Positions 47,549 to 56,640 of a DNA stretch of 64,000 nucleotides are shown in pieces. The DNA is from Proteus vulgaris. GTDB lineage: Bacteria > Pseudomonadota > Gammaproteobacteria > Enterobacterales > Enterobacteriaceae. Below the pieces are notes generated by a model. It saw only the letters and a list, made by a program, of their open reading frames with translations. It was not told the origin of the DNA and searched no databases. The position numbers and the translations under genes are program-made. Numbering within the stretch: position 1 is the first letter of the stretch; every line of letters starts with the position of its first letter. The stretch covers positions 2,790,001 to 2,854,000 of the forward strand of contig NZ_CP090064.1 in assembly GCF_023100685.1 (NCBI RefSeq), read 5' to 3'.

Positions 47549-48523
47549 ATGGCTGTAAATATACCGACTAAAGAGAGCTTAGATATTGATCTACAATATT
47601 ATGTTAATAATATTAATGACATTGCCGTAGTAGTTTATGCTATTATTAAGGGTAATAATGTACCTTTAAGAATGGATATAGAATCTCCAGCTCAATCTGG
47701 ACTTAAATCTTTATTTTTAAACTTTATAGATAATGAGATTATTAAAAATAGTGAGTTAACTATATTACCTCTATCGTCAGCAGATGAACGAAATAATGTA
47801 TTATATCATTATGATATTGAGCTCCCTCAGGAGTTAGTGTGCATAAATACTATTTTAGAGAACGAGAACGAGCAAGAATTTGATTTTAATACGCATAATA
47901 TAGATGAAATAAAAGCTTTACTAATCTGTATAGGTAATGCAGAAAATAATATTATTATTTATAAAACAATGGCTACTGTAAATATATTTTCACGAGATAG
48001 TTTCTTTCTTGTAAAATCTGATACCAGATTTAAAGAGATCAAGCAGGATTTTTTCAGAGTTAGCGGAAATTTTCAACTAATTAAAGTAAATGGAGAACTT
48101 TACGTTATAGATTTGAGTTTGGTCGAAAAAATGTTTGGTTTTCATGATGTTATAAAAAAAGAGGCCAACCAGGGAATACGGTCTATTCGTAATATGAATT
48201 TAATCTCAAATATCGATGTTATACAAGAATTAATTGATGACGTTAAATACGCAAGGAAATTGACTCGCGTCGCTAAATCTTCCCCAGTAATTCAGGCTGG
48301 TATTAATAATTCAAGCATTATTTCATTTTGTAAATCTTATCCAACTCTAAAAGGGCGTATTAGATTTAATGAAGATGACACAATGATCACTTTGGATACA
48401 AAAGTTTCAAAGGATTTATTTATTAAAGTATTGATGGATGATTTTTTAACATCTCAATTAACTCAGTTTTACTATGATAGCATCGCTAAAGATGCGCTGA
48501 TTGCTGAATCAGTTGATAGTTAA
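47549..48523 (+). CDS. kwaB: Kiwa anti-phage protein KwaB (DUF4868)
   Basis: A 324-residue cytoplasmic protein, 9 bp after kwaA with a good SD (AAGGA). The length, the central region SFFLVKSDTRFKEIKQDFF, LIKVNGELYVIDLSLVEKMFGF and the C-terminal half fit the DUF4868 family of KwaB, a DNA-binding effector in Kiwa. The two-gene unit is complete and sits in the satellite cargo slot between the cos-like site and int. Confidence 0.78.
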   Translation: MAVNIPTKESLDIDLQYYVNNINDIAVVVYAIIKGNNVPLRMDIESPAQSGLKSLFLNFIDNEIIKNSELTILPLSSADERNNVLYHYDIELPQELVCINTILENENEQEFDFNTHNIDEIKALLICIGNAENNIIIYKTMATVNIFSRDSFFLVKSDTRFKEIKQDFFRVSGNFQLIKVNGELYVIDLSLVEKMFGFHDVIKKEANQGIRSIRNMNLISNIDVIQELIDDVKYARKLTRVAKSSPVIQAGINNSSIISFCKSYPTLKGRIRFNEDDTMITLDTKVSKDLFIKVLMDDFLTSQLTQFYYDSIAKDALIAESVDS

Positions 48524-48566
48524 GACAATGATCATTTATACAAAGAAAAAACAAAAGTGTATTATA

Positions 48567-49733
48567 TCAACGCATAATATTAGATGAATACCATTTGAGC
48601 ATGTTTTTTCTGTTTTCAAGGTACAAAGCATGATTATAAATTCCACGGATGGAATTTTTATCAACATGAGCAAGCTGTAACTCTATCCATGCGCTATCAA
48701 AACCGTTTTCATGTAAAATAGTACTCATCATATGGCGAAATCCATGCCCTGTTAATCTGCCTTTATAACCTATCTTTTCAATAACTTTATTAATACTAGC
48801 TTCGCTGATTGGTTTTCTTACATCATTTCGACCAGGAAATAATAATGGGTAATATCCTGTAATTACTTTTAACTCATTGAGTATCGCAATAACTTGTGGG
48901 GATAATGGTACTAAATGAGGACGGCGCTTTTTCATTCTCTCTTTGGGTATTTCCCAAATAACATTATCGAAATCAAATTCTGACCATTCAGCTAGTCTCA
49001 ATTCAACAGTCCTAACACCTGTCAGCATTAACAGCTGGGTGGCATACTTCGTTATTTTACTGCCTTGATAGTTATTTAACGCTTTAACAAAATCAGGGAT
49101 CTCATCTTCACGTAAAAATGGGAAGTGTTTAGTTTCAGGTTTATTTATTGCTCCCGCTAAATCAGGTGCAGGATTATATTTTACCCTACCCGTTATGACT
49201 GCATAACGAAAAACTTCACCACAGCGCCTACGGATTTTATTTGCTTGTTCTAATGCACCTCTTTTCTCAATTTTTTGAAGAACAGCTAATAATTCTAAGG
49301 GAGCAATTTGGTCGATAGGTCGCTTTCCTATATAGGGAAAAATATCATTTTCAAAACAACGCAATATCTCGCTTGCATAACCATCACTCCATGTAGAGCA
49401 TTTAGAGCTATGCCACTCCATCGCTACTGCATAAAACGTATTTTCTGTTGCGTATCTTAACGCTATCTTTTCTGATTTACGGGCATCGCTTGGATTAATA
49501 TTCTCAGCTAACTGCTTTTTAGCTTCATCACGTTTCTTTCTTGCTTCAGCTAGTGTGACTTGCCCATATACGCCCAACGAAATCATTTTAGGTTTGCCCG
49601 CAAAACGATAACGGAAACGCCATCCCTTAGAGCCATTAGGTTCAATCAATAGAGATAATCCGTTACCATCATTCAATGTATACGGCTTTTCTTTGGGATT
49701 AGCTTTGCGGATTTGAATATCTGTTAATGGCAT
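48567..49733 (-). CDS. int: Tyrosine integrase (P4-type, DUF4102 N-terminus)
   Basis: 388 residues from MPLTDIQIRKANPKEKPY; an upstream in-frame GTG at 49784 exists. The N-terminal DUF4102 arm domain contains YRFAGKPKMISLGVYGQVTLAEAR. The catalytic residues are visible: Arg in LTGVRTVELR, HGFRH, and the tyrosine in GIYNHALY. It is adjacent to attR and the target tRNA gene, and transcribed away from the tRNA. Confidence 0.95.
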   Translation of the reverse strand: MPLTDIQIRKANPKEKPYTLNDGNGLSLLIEPNGSKGWRFRYRFAGKPKMISLGVYGQVTLAEARKKRDEAKKQLAENINPSDARKSEKIALRYATENTFYAVAMEWHSSKCSTWSDGYASEILRCFENDIFPYIGKRPIDQIAPLELLAVLQKIEKRGALEQANKIRRRCGEVFRYAVITGRVKYNPAPDLAGAINKPETKHFPFLREDEIPDFVKALNNYQGSKITKYATQLLMLTGVRTVELRLAEWSEFDFDNVIWEIPKERMKKRRPHLVPLSPQVIAILNELKVITGYYPLLFPGRNDVRKPISEASINKVIEKIGYKGRLTGHGFRHMMSTILHENGFDSAWIELQLAHVDKNSIRGIYNHALYLENRKNMLKWYSSNIMR

Positions 49734-49892
49734 AATGTGTATAGTTTTTCCATTGAACCTAGAAGTACACTCAATTTTATACACATTAGTGGCTGGATTC
49801 CAGTAAACATCTTAGAACATTACTGAACACTATTTTTAAATAACTTATTGTTTAAATTATTATTTTAGATATTACTGAACATCATGAGATGT

Positions 49893-49917
49893 ATAGATGG
49901 CGTTCCCTACAGGAATC
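49893..49917. repeat. attR: 25-bp att core inside the tRNA-Arg 3' end
   Basis: Identical to 38579-38603. It covers the CCA end and the 3' half of the T-arm of the tRNA gene, the usual target of P4-type integrases. Confidence 0.93.
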
Positions 49918-49972
49918 GAACCTGTAACTAGCCCTTAGGAGGGGCTTGTTATATCCATTTAACTAAGGGAAC
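49898..49972 (-). tRNA. argW: tRNA-Arg (anticodon CCU)
   Basis: 75 nt including the encoded CCA. Acceptor arms GTTCCCT and AGGGAAC pair, the anticodon loop is CTCCTAA (anticodon CCU), and the T-loop is GGTTCGAATCC. It corresponds to E. coli argW, also a common phage integration site. The rest of 49734-50167 is AT-rich with no gene. Confidence 0.95.
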
Positions 49973-50167
49973 GTACGTAACGAGGTAATGTATGACTAAT
50001 GGATGGGCTGTATTTTACCTCCCTCACTCTCTATTAATCAAGTTTTAACGCACTGATATTGGAAGGAATTTTTTTGTTTCTTTTTTGAACAGTGAAATTT
50101 ACCTTAAAAAAGGAATAATAAATACCATCATCAATGATTGTGTTTATTCTTATATATAACAGTTTTA

Positions 50168-50944
50168 CTAAAATTCTTTCAATTGCTTCAAAAATAATTT
50201 CGGTGAGTATCCCATCTCTTTATTAAACATTGCACTAAAGGCACTCGGATTCTCATATCCTAATTCTAAAGCAATTTCGGTAACTGAATGACCTTTCTTT
50301 AACGCCGTTAATGCATACATTAAACATGCTTTTTGACGCCATTCTCGAAAAGAAAGCCCTGTTTCCTTATGAAATAAACGCGTAAAAGTGCGTAGACTCT
50401 TATTTAACTTTTCAGCCCACATTTCTGGCGTAGTACGAATATTCGGTTGTGACATAAATTCAGTACACAACCCATCTAATAAAGCATGTTGGGGCAAAGG
50501 AGTAAAATAAGGTAATGGTTTGGCCTCAGCTAGTTCATGACAAAGTAACGTTAATAAAGCGCTATCTCTCCCACCTAAATCATAAAGTAAAGGAAGTTGA
50601 TTTGCACAAAGTAATAGCTGATGAAGCAAAGGCGAAACGTGTAAAACCTCACAATATTCCGAATAACGAGGTACTTTATTCGGCTCAATATAGAGACTAT
50701 AAGTGCTGCTACCCAACATTAATACTTGATGTGTTTTTTCAGCTGGGATCCACACACCACTGTAAGGTAATACAATCCATTGGCCATCTTCTGTTTTGAC
50801 TTTCATTACGCCATTGGGTGCATATAAAAATTGGGCTCGCCGATGATGATGTGCTTCAAGTAATGTGTCATAAGGATAATCAGAGCCTAATGCTAAAATA
50901 TCACGAGGAAGATGATCCACACTGTTAATATCGATATTACGCAT
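50168..50944 (-). CDS. AraC-family transcriptional regulator
   Basis: 258 residues. An N-terminal cupin domain (HHHRRAQFLYAPNGVMKV near residue 32) is followed by a C-terminal HTH with SVTEIALELGYENPSAFSAMF and SPKLFLKQ. It is divergent from a TSUP-family exporter gene and probably controls it, the same logic as the AraC/EamA pair at 15668-17492. Confidence 0.87.
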   Translation of the reverse strand: MRNIDINSVDHLPRDILALGSDYPYDTLLEAHHHRRAQFLYAPNGVMKVKTEDGQWIVLPYSGVWIPAEKTHQVLMLGSSTYSLYIEPNKVPRYSEYCEVLHVSPLLHQLLLCANQLPLLYDLGGRDSALLTLLCHELAEAKPLPYFTPLPQHALLDGLCTEFMSQPNIRTTPEMWAEKLNKSLRTFTRLFHKETGLSFREWRQKACLMYALTALKKGHSVTEIALELGYENPSAFSAMFNKEMGYSPKLFLKQLKEF

Positions 50945-51048
50945 AATATTAAAATTGTCCTAAATTCATATAAACTTGTCATTATCGCGTGGGTAAGCCA
51001 TCGTTTTATTCTATATTGTTAATCTCCTGACTCAACAGGAGATTTGAA

Positions 51049-51852
51049 ATGACACTCTGGCTGATTTCTTTTGGTTTAATTTCGGGCATCACAACATGGC
51101 TATTTGGCTTTGGCGGTGGTTTTGTCACGGTTCCCTTACTCTATACACTTATTCTGACGCTCTGGGGAATAGACAGTTTACCTGCCGAACATGCTATGCA
51201 AATCGCAGTTGCCACCTCTGCATTAATTATGTTGTTTTCTGCAACAGTCACAACCATTAAACACCATAAGGCAAAAAGGCTTGATTGGCATATCATGTTC
51301 ATCCTTTTTATTGGGATTGCGTTTGGGGGGATCTTTGGTGCCCTTCTCGCATTAACAGTTGAAGGTACTTGGATCAAATGGATCTTTATTGGTTATCTCT
51401 TTGTCACTATTTTAGATTGCTATTTTCGCCCTGGTTTTATGGCACCGACTCACAACGCAAAAAAGGTGACCAAAGCACAAGAAAGCATTAATGGCACTGT
51501 GATTGGTATTATTGCCGCTTTTTTAGGGGTTGGCGGAAGTGTAATGACAGTTCCTCTATTACGTCGTAGAGGTACACCAATGGCACAATCTGCAGCAATG
51601 GCAAATGCCTTAACCTTACCTTTAGCTCTCACTGCAACATTCACTTATGTCACACTTTCCTTTGCATCACCTTTAAATAGTGAATCTGGCTTTATTGGTT
51701 ATATTTGGCTAAAGGCAGCCTTTATTCTGATTTGTAGCACATGGATAGGGTTAAAGATCTCTGAGCGCTTTTTATCTCGTATTCCCGATAAATGGCATGC
51801 AAGAGTTTATCCCTTATTACTGAGCCTTGTCTTAATCGTTATGTTGTTTTAA
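51049..51852 (+). CDS. TSUP-family (TauE/SafE) membrane transporter
   Basis: 267 residues with about eight membrane segments. The N-terminal GLISGITTWLFGFGGGFVTVPLL and the internal repeat VIGIIAAFLGVGGSVMTVPLL are the TSUP signatures. A sulfite/organosulfonate or other anion exporter; the substrate is unknown. AGGAG precedes the ATG. Confidence 0.87.
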   Translation: MTLWLISFGLISGITTWLFGFGGGFVTVPLLYTLILTLWGIDSLPAEHAMQIAVATSALIMLFSATVTTIKHHKAKRLDWHIMFILFIGIAFGGIFGALLALTVEGTWIKWIFIGYLFVTILDCYFRPGFMAPTHNAKKVTKAQESINGTVIGIIAAFLGVGGSVMTVPLLRRRGTPMAQSAAMANALTLPLALTATFTYVTLSFASPLNSESGFIGYIWLKAAFILICSTWIGLKISERFLSRIPDKWHARVYPLLLSLVLIVMLF

Positions 51853-51909
51853 ATCCTTTCTTTTATATAAAAAAGATAAACAGAAAAACAATTTTGACAA
51901 CACGCAAAC

Positions 51910-51947
51910 AAAGTGGCTTTCAATATTTAATGAGCCACTTTATTTTT
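51910..51947 (+). terminator. Terminator of the TSUP gene
   Basis: AAAGTGGCT (51910-51918) and AGCCACTTT (51933-51941) pair, followed by a T-rich stretch. The remaining gap to 52713 is AT-rich and presumably holds the phs promoter; I see no gene and no clear Fnr box. Confidence 0.75.
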
Positions 51948-52713
51948 AACATTTGCTTTAAACCTTTTCCTACGCATATTTACTTGGCGTTAATATTATT
52001 AAGATGTATAAAACAAAAAACAGCTCTTTTTGACAATCAATATACAGCCCCATAACTATTAGCTTTATTAATTAATATTTAAACATAATGAATAATAATT
52101 TATAGATTGTCTCATTTTTAGTATCAGTTTGATTACGTTTCACTGAGCATTTTCTGCACAAAATATCATCTCTTTATTTTTCTCTTTTATTCGTATTTAT
52201 CATCAAAATAATAAGTTAGCTATTTTTTACAAAATATATTTTAAGAAGAAACTGGATTTAAATAACGCTAAAAAATATTATTTAATTTGATTTTTAAATA
52301 ACAAATTAATTACAATAACGTTGAACTTCGATATATAAATAATTATATATCGATAGGCTTTTTTGTCAATTATTTATTGTATTTAATCATATATTTAAAA
52401 TACACTTTAATAAAACAAATTAATGTCGTAAGTAAGTGAATTTAAAAGAAGTAAGCATAAATGCCTCAGCCTCTAAGATCCTCTCTTTCTCCTCAAAATC
52501 TTTATAACACGAGTTAATAGAAGAAAATAATTATCATTTGATTTTGTCTATTTTAGTTAATTTATTTTGTGACATTTATTAACGTCTTATTCTCTATTAT
52601 TTATTATTTACAACTAACTCATCACTTATGGATTAATAAACTGGAGACGCCTTCAAATATTTATTTAATCGTCTGTATATAATATTTAGCTATAAGAAGA
52701 AACTGGAGGTTAT

Positions 52714-54993
52714 ATGAGTATTAGTCGTCGTTCTTTCATTAAGGGGATGGGGATAGGATGTGTGGGTTGTACTGTGAGTAGTTTACCACCGGGTGCACTT
52801 GCATTTAATCCTGTAGATTCTCTTAAGGGTCAGTCAACATTAACACCTAGTCTATGTGAGATGTGTTCTTATCGTTGTCCTATAGAAGCTCAGGTTGTTA
52901 ACAATAAAACTGTATTTATCCAAGGAAACAGAAACGCAGAGCATCAAAGTAGCCGTATTTGCGCCAGAGGTGGAAGTGGCGTTAGTCTGGTTAACGATCC
53001 AAACCGTATTGTCAAACCCATGAAACACAAAGGCCCTAGAGGTGCAGGTGAATGGGAAGTCATAAGCTGGGAACAAGCCTATAAAGAAATAGCTGAAAAG
53101 ATGAATGCAATAAAACAAAGCTATGGAGCTGAAAGCATCTCTTTTTCATCTAAGTCAGGATCGCTTTCTTCTCACCTTTTCCATTTAGCCGCCGCATTTG
53201 GTTCTCCAAATACATTTACACACGCAACTACTTGCCCAGCAGGTAAAGCCATTGCAGCATCCGTTATGATGGGTGGTGATCTTGCAATGGATTTAGCAAA
53301 CTCTAAATATATTCTCTCTTTTGGTCATAACCTTTATGAGGGCATTGAAGTTGCTGAAACGCATGAATTAATGACAGCACAAGAACGTGGTGCAAAATTA
53401 GTCAGTTTTGATCCTCGTTTATCTGTCGTTTCAAGTAAAGCAGACGAGTGGTTCGCAATCCGCCCTGGTGGCGATTTACCTGTTCTAATGGCAATGTGCC
53501 ATATCTTAATTAAAGAAGATCTCTACGATAAAGAGTTTGTTGAGAAATTTACGGTAGGTTTCCCACAATTAAAAGAAGTTCTACAAGATACAACTCCTGA
53601 ATGGGCTCAAGCACACTCAGATGTTCCTGCTAAAGATATTGCTCGTATCGCCAGAGAAATTGCAGCAAAAGCTCCTCATGCACTGATTATGCCAGGCCAC
53701 CGCGCGACCTTTAATAAAGAAGAGATCAATATGCGCAGAATGATCTTCACCTTCAATGCTTTACTAGGCAACATTGAACGTGAAGGTGGTATGTATCAGA
53801 AAAAGGCAGCAGCAAAATACAATAAATTAGCAGGTATTAATATTGCTCCTGAATTGGCAAAACCAAGTGTTAAAGGTATGCCTGAAATTACCGCAAAACG
53901 CATTGATGCGACAGCGCCTCAATTTAAATATATCAATAAAGGTGGCGGTATTGTTCAATCGATTATCGACTCAACATTAGAAGGCGTACCATATCAAACA
54001 AAAGCATGGATTATGTCTCGTCATAACCCATTCCAAACAGTCAGTTGCCGTCCTGAGCTAGAAAAAGCAGCGCAGAAGTTGGACTTAATTGTTAGTTGTG
54101 ACGTGTATTTAAGCGAAAGTGCCGCTTATGCCGATTACCTTTTACCTGAATGCACCTATTTAGAACGTGATGAAGAAGTTGCTGATGTTTCAGGTTTAAA
54201 TCCCGCTTATGCATTACGCCAGCAAGTTGTCGAACCTATTGGTGATACCAAACCAAGTTGGTTAATTTGGATGGAATTAGGTAAAGCGTTGGGATTAGAA
54301 GCTTATTTCCCTTGGGAAAACATGGGGGTAAGACAGCTTTATCAAGTTAATGGTAGCGAAGCGCTATACAAAGAGATGCATAAAAAAGGCTATGTCTCTT
54401 ATGGTATTCCATTATTGTTACGCGAACCTTCTTATGTAAAAGCTTTTGTTGAGCAATATCCAGAAGCCATCAAACATGTTGATAGCAATAACACAATGGA
54501 AAAAGCGCTCTCATTTAAATCACCAAGTGGCTTAATTGAAATCTACTCTGAAGAATTAGAAAGCCGTTTAGAAAATTACGGTATTCCTCGCTTCCACAAC
54601 TTCCCATTAAAAGAAAAAGACGAGCTTTATTTTATTCAAGGCAAAGTCGCCGTTCATACTAATGGTGCAACACAATATGTACCGTTATTAGCTGAATTAA
54701 TGTGGGAAAACCCAGTTTGGCTTCATCCAGAAACAGCAAAAAACCATGGTATTAAACATGGTGATGAAATCATTCTGGAAAACAATATAGGCAAAGAAAA
54801 AGCACACGCTTTAATCACTGAAGGCATTCGCCCTGACACCGTATTTGTTTATATGGGTTCGGGTGCAAAAGCGGGTGCAAAAACAGCAGCGACTACAACA
54901 GGTGTTCACTGTGGCAACTTATTACCTCATGAAATTAGTCCTGTATCGGGTACTGATGTGCATACATCAGGTGTCAGAATTAGTCGTGCTTAA
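52714..54993 (+). CDS. phsA: Thiosulfate reductase molybdopterin subunit PhsA
   Basis: 759 residues. The twin-arginine signal [10 protein letters not shown] and a cleavage-type PPGALA follow the start. A [4Fe-4S] site is formed by Cys48, 51, 55 and 83 (CEMCSYRC...RICARG), and the Mo ligand is Cys174 in [10 protein letters not shown]. Overall pattern and length match Salmonella PhsA closely. It reduces thiosulfate to sulfide and sulfite in the periplasm and accounts for the H2S production typical of Proteus. Confidence 0.95.
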   Translation: MSISRRSFIKGMGIGCVGCTVSSLPPGALAFNPVDSLKGQSTLTPSLCEMCSYRCPIEAQVVNNKTVFIQGNRNAEHQSSRICARGGSGVSLVNDPNRIVKPMKHKGPRGAGEWEVISWEQAYKEIAEKMNAIKQSYGAESISFSSKSGSLSSHLFHLAAAFGSPNTFTHATTCPAGKAIAASVMMGGDLAMDLANSKYILSFGHNLYEGIEVAETHELMTAQERGAKLVSFDPRLSVVSSKADEWFAIRPGGDLPVLMAMCHILIKEDLYDKEFVEKFTVGFPQLKEVLQDTTPEWAQAHSDVPAKDIARIAREIAAKAPHALIMPGHRATFNKEEINMRRMIFTFNALLGNIEREGGMYQKKAAAKYNKLAGINIAPELAKPSVKGMPEITAKRIDATAPQFKYINKGGGIVQSIIDSTLEGVPYQTKAWIMSRHNPFQTVSCRPELEKAAQKLDLIVSCDVYLSESAAYADYLLPECTYLERDEEVADVSGLNPAYALRQQVVEPIGDTKPSWLIWMELGKALGLEAYFPWENMGVRQLYQVNGSEALYKEMHKKGYVSYGIPLLLREPSYVKAFVEQYPEAIKHVDSNNTMEKALSFKSPSGLIEIYSEELESRLENYGIPRFHNFPLKEKDELYFIQGKVAVHTNGATQYVPLLAELMWENPVWLHPETAKNHGIKHGDEIILENNIGKEKAHALITEGIRPDTVFVYMGSGAKAGAKTAATTTGVHCGNLLPHEISPVSGTDVHTSGVRISRA

Positions 54994-55007
54994 GGAAAAA
55001 AATAACG

Positions 55008-55586
55008 ATGAACAATAATGATAAACAATTTGTCATGCTACATGATGAAAAACGTTGCATTGGGTGTCAGGCCTGTACTGTTGCGTGTAAAGTCATCAAT
55101 GACATTCCTGAAGGTTTCAGCCGACTTCAAGTTCAAATTCAAGGCCCACACAACGATGAAGCGGGTGATCCACATTATCAATTTTTCCGTGTTTCATGTC
55201 AGCACTGTGAAGATGCACCTTGTGTTTCTGTTTGCCCAACTGGCGCCTCTTTTATTGATGAAAATGACATCGTACAGGTAAAAAAAGAGTTGTGTATTGG
55301 CTGTGATTATTGTGTTGGTGCCTGTCCTTACCATGTTCGTTATATCAACCCAATGACGCATATCGCAGATAAATGTAATTTCTGCTCAGATACTCGATTA
55401 GCTGAGGGTGAATTACCTGCGTGTGTATCGGTATGCCCAACGGATGCACTTGCTTTTGGTCGTATCGACTCACCTGAAATTCAGGCTTGGATCAAACAAA
55501 AATCCGTTTATCAATACCAATTAGATAATGTCGGAAAACCAAGTTTATTCCGTCGTAAAGAAATCCATCAGGGGGATAAAGCATGA
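55008..55586 (+). CDS. phsB: Thiosulfate reductase iron-sulfur subunit PhsB
   Basis: 192 residues with four cysteine clusters for four [4Fe-4S] centres: [38 protein letters not shown], and CNFCSD with CVSVCPTDA. It transfers electrons between the membrane subunit and PhsA. It starts 14 bp after phsA and overlaps phsC by 4 bp. Confidence 0.95.
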   Translation: MNNNDKQFVMLHDEKRCIGCQACTVACKVINDIPEGFSRLQVQIQGPHNDEAGDPHYQFFRVSCQHCEDAPCVSVCPTGASFIDENDIVQVKKELCIGCDYCVGACPYHVRYINPMTHIADKCNFCSDTRLAEGELPACVSVCPTDALAFGRIDSPEIQAWIKQKSVYQYQLDNVGKPSLFRRKEIHQGDKA

Positions 55587-56362
55587 CTAGTATCTGGGGA
55601 GCAGAACTCCATTATACGCCAGATTATTGGCCTGTATGGTTAATGGCGGCAGGTTTATTAATTGTTGCCATGATAGCCATTTTAGTTATTCATGGCTTGC
55701 TACGCTATGCCCTTGCACCAAAACATTCAGGCCATTACGAAGAAGAGCGTGTTTATTTATATTCTAAAGCGATCCGTTTTTGGCACTGGGGTAATGCTTT
55801 ACTTTTTATCCTATTATTACTAAGTGGCTTTTTAGGGCATTTCTCTATCGGAAATGTCACTTCAATGGTGCTATTACATAAAATCTGTGGTTTTGTACTT
55901 ATCGCGTTCTGGATTGGTTTTATTCTGATTAATCTAACAACCAGTAACGGTGTACATTACAAAGTAAGATTTAATGGGTTAATTGGCCGTTGTATCAAAC
56001 AAGCTCGCTTTTACCTCTATGGCATAATGAAAGGTGAACCACATCCTTTTGCTGCAACTGAAACTGATAAGTTTAACCCTCTTCAACAACTTGCTTACTT
56101 AGGTGTGATGTTTGGTTTAGTGCCACTGTTACTTGTTACTGGATTATTATGTTTATACCCAGAAGTACTTGGTTATGGCTATTGGATGTTAAAAGCACAC
56201 TTAGTTTTGGGTATTGTGGCATTAATGTTTATTTGTGCTCACTTCTATTTATGTACATTAGGAGACACTTTTACACAGACATTCCGCAGTATGGTTGATG
56301 GTCATCATCGCCACCAAAAGCATGATACTCATGGTTCAGTAACTAAAAAAGCAGAGCATTAA
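55583..56362 (+). CDS. phsC: Thiosulfate reductase cytochrome b subunit PhsC
   Basis: 259 residues with about five membrane segments and haem-ligand histidines in [20 protein letters not shown] and AHFYLC. It is the membrane anchor and menaquinol oxidase of the complex. Starts in an ATGA overlap with phsB. Confidence 0.94.
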   Translation: MTSIWGAELHYTPDYWPVWLMAAGLLIVAMIAILVIHGLLRYALAPKHSGHYEEERVYLYSKAIRFWHWGNALLFILLLLSGFLGHFSIGNVTSMVLLHKICGFVLIAFWIGFILINLTTSNGVHYKVRFNGLIGRCIKQARFYLYGIMKGEPHPFAATETDKFNPLQQLAYLGVMFGLVPLLLVTGLLCLYPEVLGYGYWMLKAHLVLGIVALMFICAHFYLCTLGDTFTQTFRSMVDGHHRHQKHDTHGSVTKKAEH

Positions 56363-56400
56363 TTCCCTCTGGTTACTCCTTACAGAAAGATCATTATCTA

Positions 56401-56428
56401 AAATGCCCGTGTAAACGGGCATTTTTTT
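56401..56428 (+). terminator. phsABC terminator
   Basis: AAATGCCCGT (56401-56410) and ACGGGCATTT (56415-56424) form a 10-bp stem with a GTAA loop and a T-run. Confidence 0.92.
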
Positions 56429-56640
56429 GATCTTAATTCAGAAACAATTTCATAATCTTATTATTAGCAAATATATCATTTTATTTACATGTTATTCGGT
56501 GTATAGTCAGCGCCCATCCTCGCTATATAAAAACCTATACAATGATATACATTGCATCACATTTGCGATGAGCATCGTTGTATAAATTTTTTAATATCGA
56601 TGGAGTTAAATAACTAAAAAATATATTTTGGGAGTCTATC

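Larger units (their letters stand above)
38579..49917. mobile_element. P4-like phage satellite carrying P2-type capsid genes and Kiwa, integrated in tRNA-Arg(CCU)
   Basis: The element is delimited by the 25-bp direct repeats. Its order is alpA/vis, unknown ORF, P2-type capsid, P2 GpO-type protease, ash/icd, small ORF, alpha-type primase-helicase, iterons, ogr/delta, small ORF, cos-like site, kwaA, kwaB and int (reverse). There are no portal, terminase, tail or lysis genes, so it must depend on a helper, probably P2-like. Base composition is mosaic: the capsid-primase block is richer in GC than its ends and the kwa genes. Confidence 0.88.

Noticed and set aside
51792..52055. 87-codon plus-strand frame after the TSUP gene
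   Set aside because: It starts inside the TSUP gene in another frame and runs through that gene's terminator hairpin.
52523..52541. Fur-box-like AT-rich sequence upstream of phsA
   Set aside because: Only about 13 of 19 positions match in an AT-rich background, and the phs operon is not an expected Fur target.
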